From assembly GCA_902760645.1 (NCBI GenBank), contig CACWHC010000006.1, positions 1 through 64,000 of the forward strand: a stretch of 64,000 nucleotides of DNA, given 5' to 3'. The DNA is from an uncultured bacterium. Lineage in GTDB: Bacteria > Cyanobacteriota > Vampirovibrionia > Gastranaerophilales > Gastranaerophilaceae. Shown here in pieces: positions 18,667-26,752 of the stretch (within the stretch, counting starts at the first letter, position 1; the number at the start of each line of letters is the position of its first letter). A program made the position numbers and the translations under genes. The notes beneath the pieces are model-generated. The model was not told the DNA's origin and made no database searches. It saw only the letters and a program-made list of their open reading frames with translations.

Positions 18667-19785
18667 TTATTGTAAGAAATATTTATCAATTTCTGATACA
18701 ATCTTCTTTGCTGATGTTCCATCTCCATAAGGGTTTTGTGCTTTAAGCCGTGTATTTTCTTTTGTGTCGGATAATATCTGAGAACTTATCGAAACTATTT
18801 TTTCATAATCAGCACCCACAAGAACAGATACTCCTGCATCAATTCCCTCTTGACGTTCGGTTTCATACCGCATAACAAGTGTTGGACATCCGAATGACGG
18901 AGCTTCCTCTTGTATTCCTCCGGAATCCGTCAAAATTAATTTTGCGTTTTTCATTAAATAAACAAGATTTGGATAATCAAGCGGTGTTAAAAGATTAATG
19001 TTATCATACTTGCTTAACCTGTCATGAATTTTTGTTTTTACATTCGGATTAGGGTGTACAGGAATTACAAATGTGTGGTCCCTGTATTTATCCGCAAGAT
19101 ATGAAATTGCCTCAATTATCCTGTCAATTCTTTCCCCGTGATTTTCTCTCCTGTGTGCCGTAATTAGTACAAGTTTATCGTTTATTGTGATATTCTGCTC
19201 CTCATAAAACTTTCTTGCGTTATTAAGAGTTTCTTCAGACAGACAGAAAAGTGCGTCTATTACGGTATTCCCTACTACACAAATCTTTTCTTCGTCTATA
19301 TTTTCTTTCAGCAAAGCATTCTTATTCTTTTGTGTCGGTGCAAAGTTTAAATCGGCAACACGAGATGTCATTTGACGCATAACTTCTTCAGGAAACGGTT
19401 CATATATGTCGTAAGAGCGTAGTCCGGCTTCTACATGAAAAACCGGAACTTTATTATAAAAGCTTGTTAATGCGCCGCATAATACCGTCATTGTATCACC
19501 TTGTACAATTGTAGCATCAGGTGTTTTTTCCCTAAAAACTTTGTCCAGGGAAGACAATATTCTTGTCTGAACTTCAGCTAATGATTGATTCGGCCGCATA
19601 CAGTCAAGATTAATATCCGCTTTTAAATTAAAATACGAAAGAGTTTGGTTAGAAAGCTCTTTTTGCTGTTCCGTATTACATATAATTACGTTATATTTAT
19701 CAGTATGATTTTTTAGTTCCAAAATAACCGGGGCAAGTTTTATTACTTCCGGTCTTGTCCCGAATACAAATAGTATAGTCTTCAT
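18667..19785 (-). CDS. wecB: UDP-N-acetylglucosamine 2-epimerase, non-hydrolysing
   Basis: 372 aa, standard length. The N-terminal FVFGTRPEVIKLAPVI, central HVEAGLRSYDIYEPFPEE (GLRS motif) and C-terminal LTDSGGIQEEAPSFG with MRYETERQEG are classic for the non-hydrolysing epimerase. It interconverts UDP-GlcNAc and UDP-ManNAc in the cytoplasm, feeding ManNAc-containing surface polymers. csaB (38.8 kb) and the LCP protein (59.4 kb) in the same window fit a secondary wall polymer. No Shine-Dalgarno precedes the ATG; a -10 box ends 7 bases upstream. Confidence 0.95.
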   Translation of the reverse strand: MKTILFVFGTRPEVIKLAPVILELKNHTDKYNVIICNTEQQKELSNQTLSYFNLKADINLDCMRPNQSLAEVQTRILSSLDKVFREKTPDATIVQGDTMTVLCGALTSFYNKVPVFHVEAGLRSYDIYEPFPEEVMRQMTSRVADLNFAPTQKNKNALLKENIDEEKICVVGNTVIDALFCLSEETLNNARKFYEEQNITINDKLVLITAHRRENHGERIDRIIEAISYLADKYRDHTFVIPVHPNPNVKTKIHDRLSKYDNINLLTPLDYPNLVYLMKNAKLILTDSGGIQEEAPSFGCPTLVMRYETERQEGIDAGVSVLVGADYEKIVSISSQILSDTKENTRLKAQNPYGDGTSAKKIVSEIDKYFLQ

Positions 19786-19792
19786 AGCTGAA

Positions 19793-19821
19793 ATTTTAAT
19801 ATAAAAGTTTTTTATTTACAA
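19793..19821 (-). promoter_or_regulatory. Promoter of wecB
   Basis: On the minus strand, TTGTAA (19816-19821), 17 bases, then TAAAAT (19793-19798). The -10 box ends 7 bases before the wecB ATG, again pointing to a leaderless transcript. A plus-strand TATAAT at 19829-19834 may start the divergent glutaredoxin transcript. Confidence 0.6.
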
Positions 19822-19855
19822 GAATGCGTATAATTACATTTTTGGAGTAGCTCTG

Positions 19856-19912
19856 ATGTGCAATGACAATTTATATTTGACGAATGATAATATTTCTGTA
19901 AAGGAGATTTAA
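19856..19912 (+). CDS. Possible 18-aa leader peptide before the glutaredoxin gene
   Basis: An ATG with TGGAG 8 bases upstream opens an 18-codon frame (MCNDNLYLTNDNISVKEI). It stops 4 bases before the glutaredoxin start, and its last codons contain that gene's AAAGGAG ribosome binding site. Translation of it would pass over the downstream RBS, so it could couple or modulate glutaredoxin expression. Nothing in the peptide itself suggests attenuation, and chance occurrence is possible. Confidence 0.35.
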   Translation: MCNDNLYLTNDNISVKEI

Positions 19913-19916
19913 ATAT

Positions 19917-20150
19917 ATGTTAGATTTATACTATTCAGAAACATGTCCTTATTGCATGAAGGTATTGAATTATTTTAATTCCAAAGGTATTGATTTTAAT
20001 TTAAAAGATATTCATATATCTGAAAACTATGATACTCTCATGCGTGTAGGGCATATTCCGCAGGTGCCGTTTTTAATTGATACGTCATCGGGACATGCCA
20101 TGTATGATTCAGACAGTATTATTTCGTATGTTGAAAGTAAATATGCGTAA
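19917..20150 (+). CDS. Glutaredoxin-like protein
   Basis: 77 aa, a single thioredoxin-fold domain of glutaredoxin size. The dithiol active site ETCPYCMK (CPYC) lies at residues 9-14 region, the cis-Pro segment is QVPFLID, and the C-terminal helix carries SDSIISYVESKY. It would reduce disulfides or glutathione-type mixed disulfides in the cytoplasm. Whether glutathione exists here is unknown. The RBS is AAAGGAG. The Hcp-like gene begins 16 bases after its stop, so the two are likely one operon. That suggests the glutaredoxin could act on, or alongside, the Hcp homologue. Confidence 0.85.
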   Translation: MLDLYYSETCPYCMKVLNYFNSKGIDFNLKDIHISENYDTLMRVGHIPQVPFLIDTSSGHAMYDSDSIISYVESKYA

Positions 20151-20165
20151 TAGATAGGCTTTGTT

Positions 20166-21722
20166 GTGTTTAATTTTTATCAAGATAATACCGAATATAA
20201 TGAGTGTGTTACAAAGGGAGTTTGTAGCGCTCATCCCGGTGTGGTTGCTCTTAAAGAAGTTATTCTGTTAATTTTAAAACAGTCTTCATTCTACATATTG
20301 AAGTTAAAGTCGTTCGAATATGATACATATTCTTATGAACGTTCATTATTGTGTTCTTTAACCTCAATATTTTCAGGTTCCGCTTTAAGTAACGAAAACT
20401 TGCTGAGTATTATTTCTACTTCTTATAACTTATTAGTTAAAATAAGGACTGTTTATTCAGAATTATGCAGGGCAAAAAATATAAAACCTGCTGAGTTAAA
20501 ATTTAAAATAAAGCTTACGCCTGATATGAGTATAAGTGATATAACCGCTGTCGGGGAAAAGCTTTTTAACGGTGAAAATTCCGCTTCGGGTTGCGAGAAA
20601 AAATATGCTGTTGATTTGGTTAATATAATTTTAAAAAATTTATCATTTAATCTTGTTTTACTAAGTGAATATACGGATTTGCCGCAGCATTGTATAAATT
20701 CTGTTTTGGATACTCTTAATTTGCAAAACAAATTTAGTACCCCAATTAAAAGATATTATTCTTTGATTTTAAAACTTGTTGATACAAATCATTTTGTATT
20801 AAAAGTTTTAAGTGAATTTTTGAGTGTAAATTTCGGTTCTGTTTCAAAAACTGAAGTTGATTTTTCATCATCAAAGGGGAAAGCTGTTCTTGTATCCGGT
20901 AATTCTTATTTAGATTTGTACAAATTATTGGAGTATGTCCAAAATTATGATATTGATGTTTATACACACGATGATTTGTTAACGGCACATGTTTATGATT
21001 CTTTTAAAAAATTTAAAAACCTGAAAGGCCATTTCGGAAATTGTTCGGATAACTGTTTGCTTGATTTTTCTACTTTCCCCGGTGCAATACTTTTAACTAA
21101 ATATTTTTCTACGAATTTGGAATATCTTTACAGGGGCAGATTGTTTACTACAGCTGATGTTATTCCAAAAGGTGTCAGTATGGTATCAGCAAACGATTTC
21201 TCGCCTGTAGCAATTTCTGCTGTTGAGTCAAAAGGGTTTGCAAAAGGACAAAAACGCCAGAAGCAGATTATTGGTTTTGATAAAAATGAATTTTTTGATA
21301 TCCTTGCGGAAATTTCCGACAAATTGAAGTCAGGTGTTATAAAACGTATTGTCGTAATATATCCGTTTAAGAATCCTGTAAATTCAATTTTAAATTTTTC
21401 AAAAGAGTTTAATGATTCTGATTTTATAATCAATTTTAATTCGTTTGATATCAAGGATTTAAAAAATATTTATTCTTTAAATTTTGCTTATAGTAACAGA
21501 ATGATAAATGACGTTTTGGATATGATGTTTGAATATTTAAATATTGATAAGAGTGCGTATACTTTTTATTTTTCAATATGTGATGCAGCTACAATTTCTG
21601 ATATTATATATTTGCACTCAATAAAATTCACCAATATTTTTGTTTCAGATTGCGTTCCAAATATTATTAATCCGGGTCTGCATAAATTTATAGTAACCTT
21701 GTATAATTTAAATAAATATTGA
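20166..21722 (+). CDS. Hybrid-cluster-protein (Hcp) homologue without cluster ligands
   Basis: 518 aa against about 550 for Hcp, from GTG 20166. Collinear similarity to Hcp, compared from memory, is clear: VLVSG near 242, IDVYTH near 263, FPGAILLT, GRLFTT, SGVIKRIVV near 390, and a C-terminal INPGLHKFIV. Every hybrid-cluster ligand of Desulfovibrio Hcp appears replaced: H244 to N246, E268 to D270, C312 to F314, C406 to F401, C434 to S426, C459 to S443, E494 to D473, and K496 to A475. Of the four N-terminal Fe-S cysteines only C14 and C20 remain. The frame is intact, so this is a divergent pseudoenzyme rather than a decayed gene. It follows a glutaredoxin gene and precedes the ATP synthase operon. 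Its role is unknown. Confidence 0.75.
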   Translation: MFNFYQDNTEYNECVTKGVCSAHPGVVALKEVILLILKQSSFYILKLKSFEYDTYSYERSLLCSLTSIFSGSALSNENLLSIISTSYNLLVKIRTVYSELCRAKNIKPAELKFKIKLTPDMSISDITAVGEKLFNGENSASGCEKKYAVDLVNIILKNLSFNLVLLSEYTDLPQHCINSVLDTLNLQNKFSTPIKRYYSLILKLVDTNHFVLKVLSEFLSVNFGSVSKTEVDFSSSKGKAVLVSGNSYLDLYKLLEYVQNYDIDVYTHDDLLTAHVYDSFKKFKNLKGHFGNCSDNCLLDFSTFPGAILLTKYFSTNLEYLYRGRLFTTADVIPKGVSMVSANDFSPVAISAVESKGFAKGQKRQKQIIGFDKNEFFDILAEISDKLKSGVIKRIVVIYPFKNPVNSILNFSKEFNDSDFIINFNSFDIKDLKNIYSLNFAYSNRMINDVLDMMFEYLNIDKSAYTFYFSICDAATISDIIYLHSIKFTNIFVSDCVPNIINPGLHKFIVTLYNLNKY

Positions 21723-21740
21723 TAATTTCTGTTAACTTTC

Positions 21741-21769
21741 TTGCAACTCATCTGAGTATATGTTATTAT
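21741..21769 (+). promoter_or_regulatory. Promoter of the ATP synthase operon
   Basis: TTGCAA (21741-21746), a 17-base spacer and TATTAT (21764-21769) lie just upstream of atpB. The ribosome binding site GAGGGAGATGAG follows at about 21775-21786. Confidence 0.6.
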
Positions 21770-21789
21770 TTATCTGAGGGAGATGAGTT

Positions 21790-22479
21790 ATGGAACATTG
21801 GATATATGTTTTTCATATATTTGGACATAAAATTTCGGTAAATTTAGATACTGTATTTACAATGTGGTTTGCAATGATTTCATTGCTCATATTTGCCTTT
21901 ATTGCTACCCGTAAACTTTCAATAATTCCAAATAAGTTACAGGCTGCATGTGAGGGTTTGATGAACTTCTTTTGGGGACTTATGGATTCAATGATGCCTG
22001 CCGATAACAGGAAGCATGTTCCTTTGGTTGCATCATTATTTTTGTTTATTTTGTTCGCAAATCTTATGGGTCAGCTCCCGTTGAGAATTATTCATTTAAA
22101 AGAAGGGGAATTGGCTTCTCCGACAAATGATATAAATATGACAGCGGCAATGGCTGTTATTGTTCTGATATATTATGTTACGGCGGGTATTATAAAAAAG
22201 AAACATAAATTTTTGTTAAAGGATTTTTCTTTTGTAAGTATAATAATGATGTTTGTTGATTTATTGGAAATGATAACAAGACCATTGAGTTTGGCAATCC
22301 GTCTTTTTGCCAATATATTTGCAGGAGAAGTCCTTGTGTCTATAGCTCTTGCAGCATATGCATATTTTGCACCGTTACCTGTAATGCTATTCGAAATTCT
22401 TGTCGCATTTATTCAGGCTACGGTATTTATGATGTTAACTATGGCATATATAGGCGGTGCAACAGGTGAGGAACATTAG
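21790..22479 (+). CDS. atpB: ATP synthase F0 subunit a
   Basis: 229 aa membrane protein, the stator subunit that forms the two proton half-channels against the c-ring. The essential arginine lies in RPLSLAIRLFANIFAGE near residue 175, and the C-terminal helix contains FIQATVFMMLTMAYI. It starts the operon a-c-b'-b-delta-alpha-gamma. This order with two b-type genes and no beta/epsilon in the operon is the cyanobacterial and chloroplast-like layout. No atpI precedes it. Expression is from the promoter just upstream, with a strong RBS. Confidence 0.95.
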   Translation: MEHWIYVFHIFGHKISVNLDTVFTMWFAMISLLIFAFIATRKLSIIPNKLQAACEGLMNFFWGLMDSMMPADNRKHVPLVASLFLFILFANLMGQLPLRIIHLKEGELASPTNDINMTAAMAVIVLIYYVTAGIIKKKHKFLLKDFSFVSIIMMFVDLLEMITRPLSLAIRLFANIFAGEVLVSIALAAYAYFAPLPVMLFEILVAFIQATVFMMLTMAYIGGATGEEH

Positions 22480-22509
22480 AAAATTTAATTAAAAATAAAG
22501 GAGAGAATT

Positions 22510-22731
22510 ATGGAAAATTTAGCACAATTAGGAGCAGGTATTGCAATCGGTTTTGGTGCCACCGGTGCAGGTTTGGGTATTGGTATTGCTACAAAGGGTT
22601 TAATGGATGCTATTTCCCGTCAACCGGAAATAGCAGGTAAGGCTGTGGGCTTCTTCCTTGTTGGTGCAGCTCTGGCTGAAGCTTGTGCATTGTATGCTTT
22701 TGTAATTGCCTTCCAATTGTTAGCAAAGTAG
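22510..22731 (+). CDS. atpE: ATP synthase F0 subunit c
   Basis: 73 aa hairpin of two membrane helices. Helix 1 is glycine-rich (GAGLGIGIATKG), the polar loop has SRQPE, and the ion-binding glutamate is E57 in ALAEACALYAF. The Gln of helix 1 and the Ser/Thr after the Glu that mark sodium-binding rings are absent (Ile and Ala/Cys instead), so proton coupling is more likely. It forms the rotor ring in the membrane. AAAGGAGAGAATT gives a very strong RBS, as expected for the subunit needed in most copies. Confidence 0.95.
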   Translation: MENLAQLGAGIAIGFGATGAGLGIGIATKGLMDAISRQPEIAGKAVGFFLVGAALAEACALYAFVIAFQLLAK

Positions 22732-22744
22732 TTTAGAGGCGATT

Positions 22745-23203
22745 ATGGAATTTAATGCAACTTTTCTTGTATCGATGTTTAGTTTTATTGTGTTTGTCTT
22801 TTTGATGAACAAGCTTTTTTATGCACCGATTACGAAAGTTATTGAAGAACGTGAAAAGTTGATGGCATCAAATTATGATGATGCACAAAAAATGAACAGT
22901 AAGGCTGACGGTTTGTTAAAAGAGCGTGATGAAAAACTCTCATCAGCTGAAGCTTCGGCAAGAAAAACTATTGCAGAAAAAATTCAGGAATTCAATCTTG
23001 AAAGCAAGAACGTTATCAAAGATGCTGTTGAAAAATCTTCTTCAGAAATCGCTGATAAAAAACAAGAACTCAAGCAAGAGTATTCTGATGCTCAAACTGT
23101 TTTAAATTCACAAATTGAAAGTTTAGCAAAAGCGGTCGAGGCAAAGGTTCTTGGTATTGAAGAAAACTCTTATATGCATAAGTCAGGGGATAATAATGAG
23201 TGA
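22745..23203 (+). CDS. atpF': ATP synthase F0 subunit b' (first b-type subunit)
   Basis: 152 aa with one N-terminal membrane helix (FLVSMFSFIVFVFLMNKLFY), then APITKVIEERE and a long charged helix. This is the peripheral-stalk b-type subunit that lies first, next to c, as b' does in cyanobacteria. It would pair with the following b gene to make a heterodimeric stalk. Its stop overlaps the next gene by 8 bases (ATGAGTGA). Which of the two is b and which b' is inferred from gene order only. Confidence 0.85.
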   Translation: MEFNATFLVSMFSFIVFVFLMNKLFYAPITKVIEEREKLMASNYDDAQKMNSKADGLLKERDEKLSSAEASARKTIAEKIQEFNLESKNVIKDAVEKSSSEIADKKQELKQEYSDAQTVLNSQIESLAKAVEAKVLGIEENSYMHKSGDNNE

Positions 23204-23705
23204 ATTGGGTAATCTTTGGAATTTAATAGTAGCATCTAACGCTTTTAATTTCGTTGTGCTTGTCGCAATTATTGCTGTTGTTATGTCTAAACTTAAAGTA
23301 TCTGAGATGTTGTCTGCTTTAAAAGATAGTATTATTGCTAAAATTGAATCATCAAAAAAGGCAAAGGCTGATGCCGAGTTATCCTTATCTGATGCTATGG
23401 ATAAAGTCAAAAATCTTGATTCTGAGGTAGATAATAAATTATCGCTTGCAAAAATGCAGGCTGATAATGTTGCAAAATCTATTCAGGAGGCAGCAAACAG
23501 ACGTGTAAAACAGATTTCGTCCAATGTTGATAAAGTTATAGATTCGGAAAGTAAAACACTATATACCAAATTGAGTGATGATACTGTCAGGGCTTCTGTA
23601 AGTATTGCTACGGATTATATTACTCGCCGATTAAAAGAAAATCCGAATTTACACAACAGATATATTGATGAGGGGATAAATGAATTGGAAAAGGTGGTAT
23701 TTTAG
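23196..23705 (+). CDS. atpF: ATP synthase F0 subunit b
   Basis: About 169 aa from ATG 23196, which has AGGGGATAAT upstream. An N-terminal membrane helix (AFNFVVLVAIIAVVMSK) is followed by a long coiled-coil helix rich in Lys, Ala and Asp, as usual for the second stalk. The earlier in-frame start at 23151 lies within b' and lacks an RBS. It overlaps b' by 8 bases and is followed 2 bases later by atpH, so expression is translationally coupled. It joins F0 to the delta subunit on top of F1. Confidence 0.85.
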   Translation: MSELGNLWNLIVASNAFNFVVLVAIIAVVMSKLKVSEMLSALKDSIIAKIESSKKAKADAELSLSDAMDKVKNLDSEVDNKLSLAKMQADNVAKSIQEAANRRVKQISSNVDKVIDSESKTLYTKLSDDTVRASVSIATDYITRRLKENPNLHNRYIDEGINELEKVVF

Positions 23706-23707
23706 TT

Positions 23708-24274
23708 ATGAGTATTAATAATGAGAAAAAAATATCATCCGCTGCTAAAAATTATGCAGATGCAATTGTAGATATGATAAGGGATAACAATTTATCATTC
23801 GATGATGTTGCAAAAGATATGAGTGTTATAAAAGAGGCCCTCGTAAATTCCGAGGATTTATCTGCTGTAATGATAAATCCGTCAATTAACCTTGAAGTTA
23901 AAAAAGATATTATTATATCAGTTTTCAAAGATAGAGTTTCTCAGTCTTTATTAAATTATTTGCAAATATTAGTAGAAAAAAATCGTATCGGTGAGTTCCC
24001 TCAAATTTATTCTCAGTTTATTATTAAAATGAATGAAGTAAATAATATTCAGCCTGTTACGGTTGTTTCTGCCGTTGAACTTAATCCTGAGCAGAAATTG
24101 AGAATTGTATCAAAGCTTTCAGAAAAATTGAAAAAGACTGTATTGCCTGATTGGTGTGTTGATGAAAGTATAATTGCAGGAATTATTATAAAAATTTATG
24201 ATAATGTTATTGATATGAGTGTAAGGCATCGTATTGATAAATTAAATAAAAGCTTGTTGTTAAGTAATAAATAA
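23708..24274 (+). CDS. atpH: ATP synthase F1 subunit delta
   Basis: 188 aa with the delta/OSCP pattern: an N-terminal helical domain ([41 protein letters not shown]) and a C-terminal part ([25 protein letters not shown], then [21 protein letters not shown]). It links the peripheral stalk to the alpha/beta hexamer at the cytoplasmic tip. It sits 2 bases after atpF and 11 bases before atpA. Confidence 0.92.
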   Translation: MSINNEKKISSAAKNYADAIVDMIRDNNLSFDDVAKDMSVIKEALVNSEDLSAVMINPSINLEVKKDIIISVFKDRVSQSLLNYLQILVEKNRIGEFPQIYSQFIIKMNEVNNIQPVTVVSAVELNPEQKLRIVSKLSEKLKKTVLPDWCVDESIIAGIIIKIYDNVIDMSVRHRIDKLNKSLLLSNK

Positions 24275-24285
24275 GAGAGGTAAAA

Positions 24286-25797
24286 ATGGCAGCTATAAAA
24301 CCTGATGAAATAAGTTCAATTATAAGAAGTAAAATTTCTGATTTTGAGATAAAAACAGAGGTTTCAAATACCGGCAGCGTAATCGAAATTGGTGACGGTA
24401 TAGCTCGTATTTACGGTTTGAGAAATGCGATGGCAAGTGAGCTTGTTGTATTTGATGATGGCAAAGATACCCTGGGTATTACCATGAATCTTGATGAGGA
24501 TAATGTTGGTGTTGTTGTTCTTGGTGCTTATTCTCAAATAAAAGAGGGTATGACGGTTAGAACTACCGGTAAAATTGCGTCTGTTCCCGTTGGAGATGGT
24601 GTGATTGGCAGAATTATTGATCCGACAGGTAAGCCGATTGACGGTAAAGGAGATTATGAATATTCTAAGACAAGACCTATTGAAAGAGTCGCTCCGGGTA
24701 TTGTTACTAGGAAGTCTGTTTGTCAGCCTCTTCAGACAGGTTTGACTGCTATAGATGCTCTTACACCTATTGGCAGAGGACAAAGAGAACTAATTATAGG
24801 TGACCGTCAAACCGGTAAAACAGCGATTGCCCTTGATGCTATTATTAATCAAAAGGGTCAGAACGTTATTTGTATTTATGTAGCAATCGGGCAAAAGGCT
24901 TCTACTGTTGCACAAATTGCGAAAACGTTGGAAGAACATGGTGCTATGGACTATTCGGTTATTGTTTCATCTACTGCTGATGAGGCTGCTCCTCTGCAAT
25001 ATATTGCTCCGTTTGCCGGTGTTACTATTGCAGAAGAATTTATGGAACAGGGTAAAGATGTTCTTATAGTATATGATGATTTGAGTAAGCATGCACAGGC
25101 TTATCGTGCAATGAGTTTGCTTCTGAAAAGACCGCCCGGACGTGAAGCTTATCCCGGGGATGTATTCTATTTACATTCAAGACTTTTGGAGAGAGCTGTT
25201 AAGTTGAATGACTCTCTTGGTGGTGGTAGTATTACTGCATTGCCTATTATTGAAACTCAGGCAGGTGATGTTTCCGCATATATCCCTACTAATGTAATTT
25301 CTATTACGGATGGTCAAATTTTTCTGGAGGCAAATTATTTTAACGCAGGGGTTAGACCTGCTATAAACGCAGGTATTTCTGTATCTCGTGTTGGCGGTAA
25401 TGCTCAGACTAAGGGTATTAAGCAGGTTGCCGGTAAATTGAGGCTTGATTTGGCACAGTATAGAGAATTAGAAGCGTTTGCTCAGTTTGCTTCCGATTTG
25501 GATCAGACTACCAAAAATCAATTATTGAGAGGTGAAAAGCTTACTGAAGTATTAAAGCAGCCTCAGTATCATCCGTTGAGTGTTTCCGCACAAATTGCAG
25601 TTTTATATGCTGCAAACGAAGGTTATTTGGATGATGTAGATAATACTGATGTTCAAAGATTTAAAAATGACTTGTGTAATTATCTGAACGGTAATCTGAA
25701 AGAACTTATGAAAAAGTTAGATGATGGCGGTTCTTTGTCAGATGATGATAAAAAATCGTTGAATGATGCAATCAGTACTTTTAAAAAGACTTTTTAA
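24286..25797 (+). CDS. atpA: ATP synthase F1 subunit alpha
   Basis: 503 aa, standard length. The P-loop [13 protein letters not shown] lies near residue 173, [21 protein letters not shown] precedes it, and [33 protein letters not shown] is the conserved central block. It forms the non-catalytic nucleotide sites of the F1 hexamer on the cytoplasmic face. The catalytic beta subunit is not in this operon. AGAGAGGTAAAA is the RBS. The C-terminus after residue 470 is Lys/Asp-rich as usual. Confidence 0.97.
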   Translation: MAAIKPDEISSIIRSKISDFEIKTEVSNTGSVIEIGDGIARIYGLRNAMASELVVFDDGKDTLGITMNLDEDNVGVVVLGAYSQIKEGMTVRTTGKIASVPVGDGVIGRIIDPTGKPIDGKGDYEYSKTRPIERVAPGIVTRKSVCQPLQTGLTAIDALTPIGRGQRELIIGDRQTGKTAIALDAIINQKGQNVICIYVAIGQKASTVAQIAKTLEEHGAMDYSVIVSSTADEAAPLQYIAPFAGVTIAEEFMEQGKDVLIVYDDLSKHAQAYRAMSLLLKRPPGREAYPGDVFYLHSRLLERAVKLNDSLGGGSITALPIIETQAGDVSAYIPTNVISITDGQIFLEANYFNAGVRPAINAGISVSRVGGNAQTKGIKQVAGKLRLDLAQYRELEAFAQFASDLDQTTKNQLLRGEKLTEVLKQPQYHPLSVSAQIAVLYAANEGYLDDVDNTDVQRFKNDLCNYLNGNLKELMKKLDDGGSLSDDDKKSLNDAISTFKKTF

Positions 25798-25819
25798 AAT
25801 ATAACAGGTAAAATATTAT

Positions 25820-26752
25820 ATGGCGAATTTAAAGGATATAAAAAACAGAATAAAGAGTGTAGAGAGTACTAAGAAAATTACTCGTGCGATGAAGATGGTT
25901 GCTTCTGCAAAAGTTAAAAAAGCTGAAATGACGGTTAAGGCTTCTCGCCCGTTTACGGAAAATCTTAATGCCGTATTTAAAAAAATGCTTGCGTATGTTT
26001 CTGATTTTGATTCTTACTCTTTGAAAATTAAAAGTCCTGTTGATAATTATCCTGAATTACTAAAAGTCAGAGAAATTGATGCTGTCGGTTTGCTTGTAAA
26101 TACTTCTAACAAGGGATTGGCAGGTGCATACAATGCAAATGTTGTAAGACGAACTTTGACTAAGATTAAAGAATATTCCGATAATGGTATTAAAACTTAT
26201 TTGTTTATAATCGGACAAAAAGGGCTTACCGCCTTAAAACGGAGAGTGGCTGATTATAACTGTGAGATTGCTAAATCTTATATTGCTATTGCAAATAATC
26301 CTGATCCTGAGTCAGCAAAACTCGTAACGGAGGATTTGGCAGAATATTTTGTAGGCGGTAAAATTGATAAAATTGAAGTAATGACTACACGTTTTAAAAA
26401 TATGATGAGTTATTATGTTGAAGAATGGAATGTACTTCCCCTGAAAACCTTATCGGAAGACCGTGACAAGTTATATGACGGTGTAATTGACCCATTGATG
26501 GAGTTTGAACCTGATAAGCATCATATTTTGCAGAAAATTGTACCTATGTATATTACAAATATAATATATCAGTCTTTGCTTGAGGCACAGGCGAGTGAAT
26601 TGGCATCAAGAATGACTGCTATGTCAGCTGCTACAAATAGTGCTGAAAAAGTGATTGGAACTTTATCTGTGGAATATAACAAATTACGTCAGGCTGCAAT
26701 TACGAACGAAATTGTGGAAGTTATCTCAGGTGCTAATGCACAGATGAATTGA
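25820..26752 (+). CDS. atpG: ATP synthase F1 subunit gamma
   Basis: 310 aa, with the canonical ends of the central-stalk subunit: MANLKDIKNRIKSVESTKKITRAMKMVASAKVK at the N-terminus and LRQAAITNEIVEVISGANA at the C-terminus. It rotates inside the alpha/beta ring. It is last in the operon. I looked for the 30-40-residue regulatory insertion of photosynthetic gammas and saw no clear match. Its 3' end overlaps the convergent HExxH protein gene by 20 bases. No terminator is visible, so convergent transcripts may overlap. Confidence 0.94.
   Translation: MANLKDIKNRIKSVESTKKITRAMKMVASAKVKKAEMTVKASRPFTENLNAVFKKMLAYVSDFDSYSLKIKSPVDNYPELLKVREIDAVGLLVNTSNKGLAGAYNANVVRRTLTKIKEYSDNGIKTYLFIIGQKGLTALKRRVADYNCEIAKSYIAIANNPDPESAKLVTEDLAEYFVGGKIDKIEVMTTRFKNMMSYYVEEWNVLPLKTLSEDRDKLYDGVIDPLMEFEPDKHHILQKIVPMYITNIIYQSLLEAQASELASRMTAMSAATNSAEKVIGTLSVEYNKLRQAAITNEIVEVISGANAQMN

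Noticed and set aside
20166-21722. Hcp-like gene as an ordinary pseudogene
   Set aside because: The frame is intact over 518 codons with normal start and no frameshift, which argues against simple decay.
22510-22731. Sodium-dependent ATP synthase
   Set aside because: The c subunit lacks the helix-1 Gln and the Ser/Thr after E57 expected for sodium binding.
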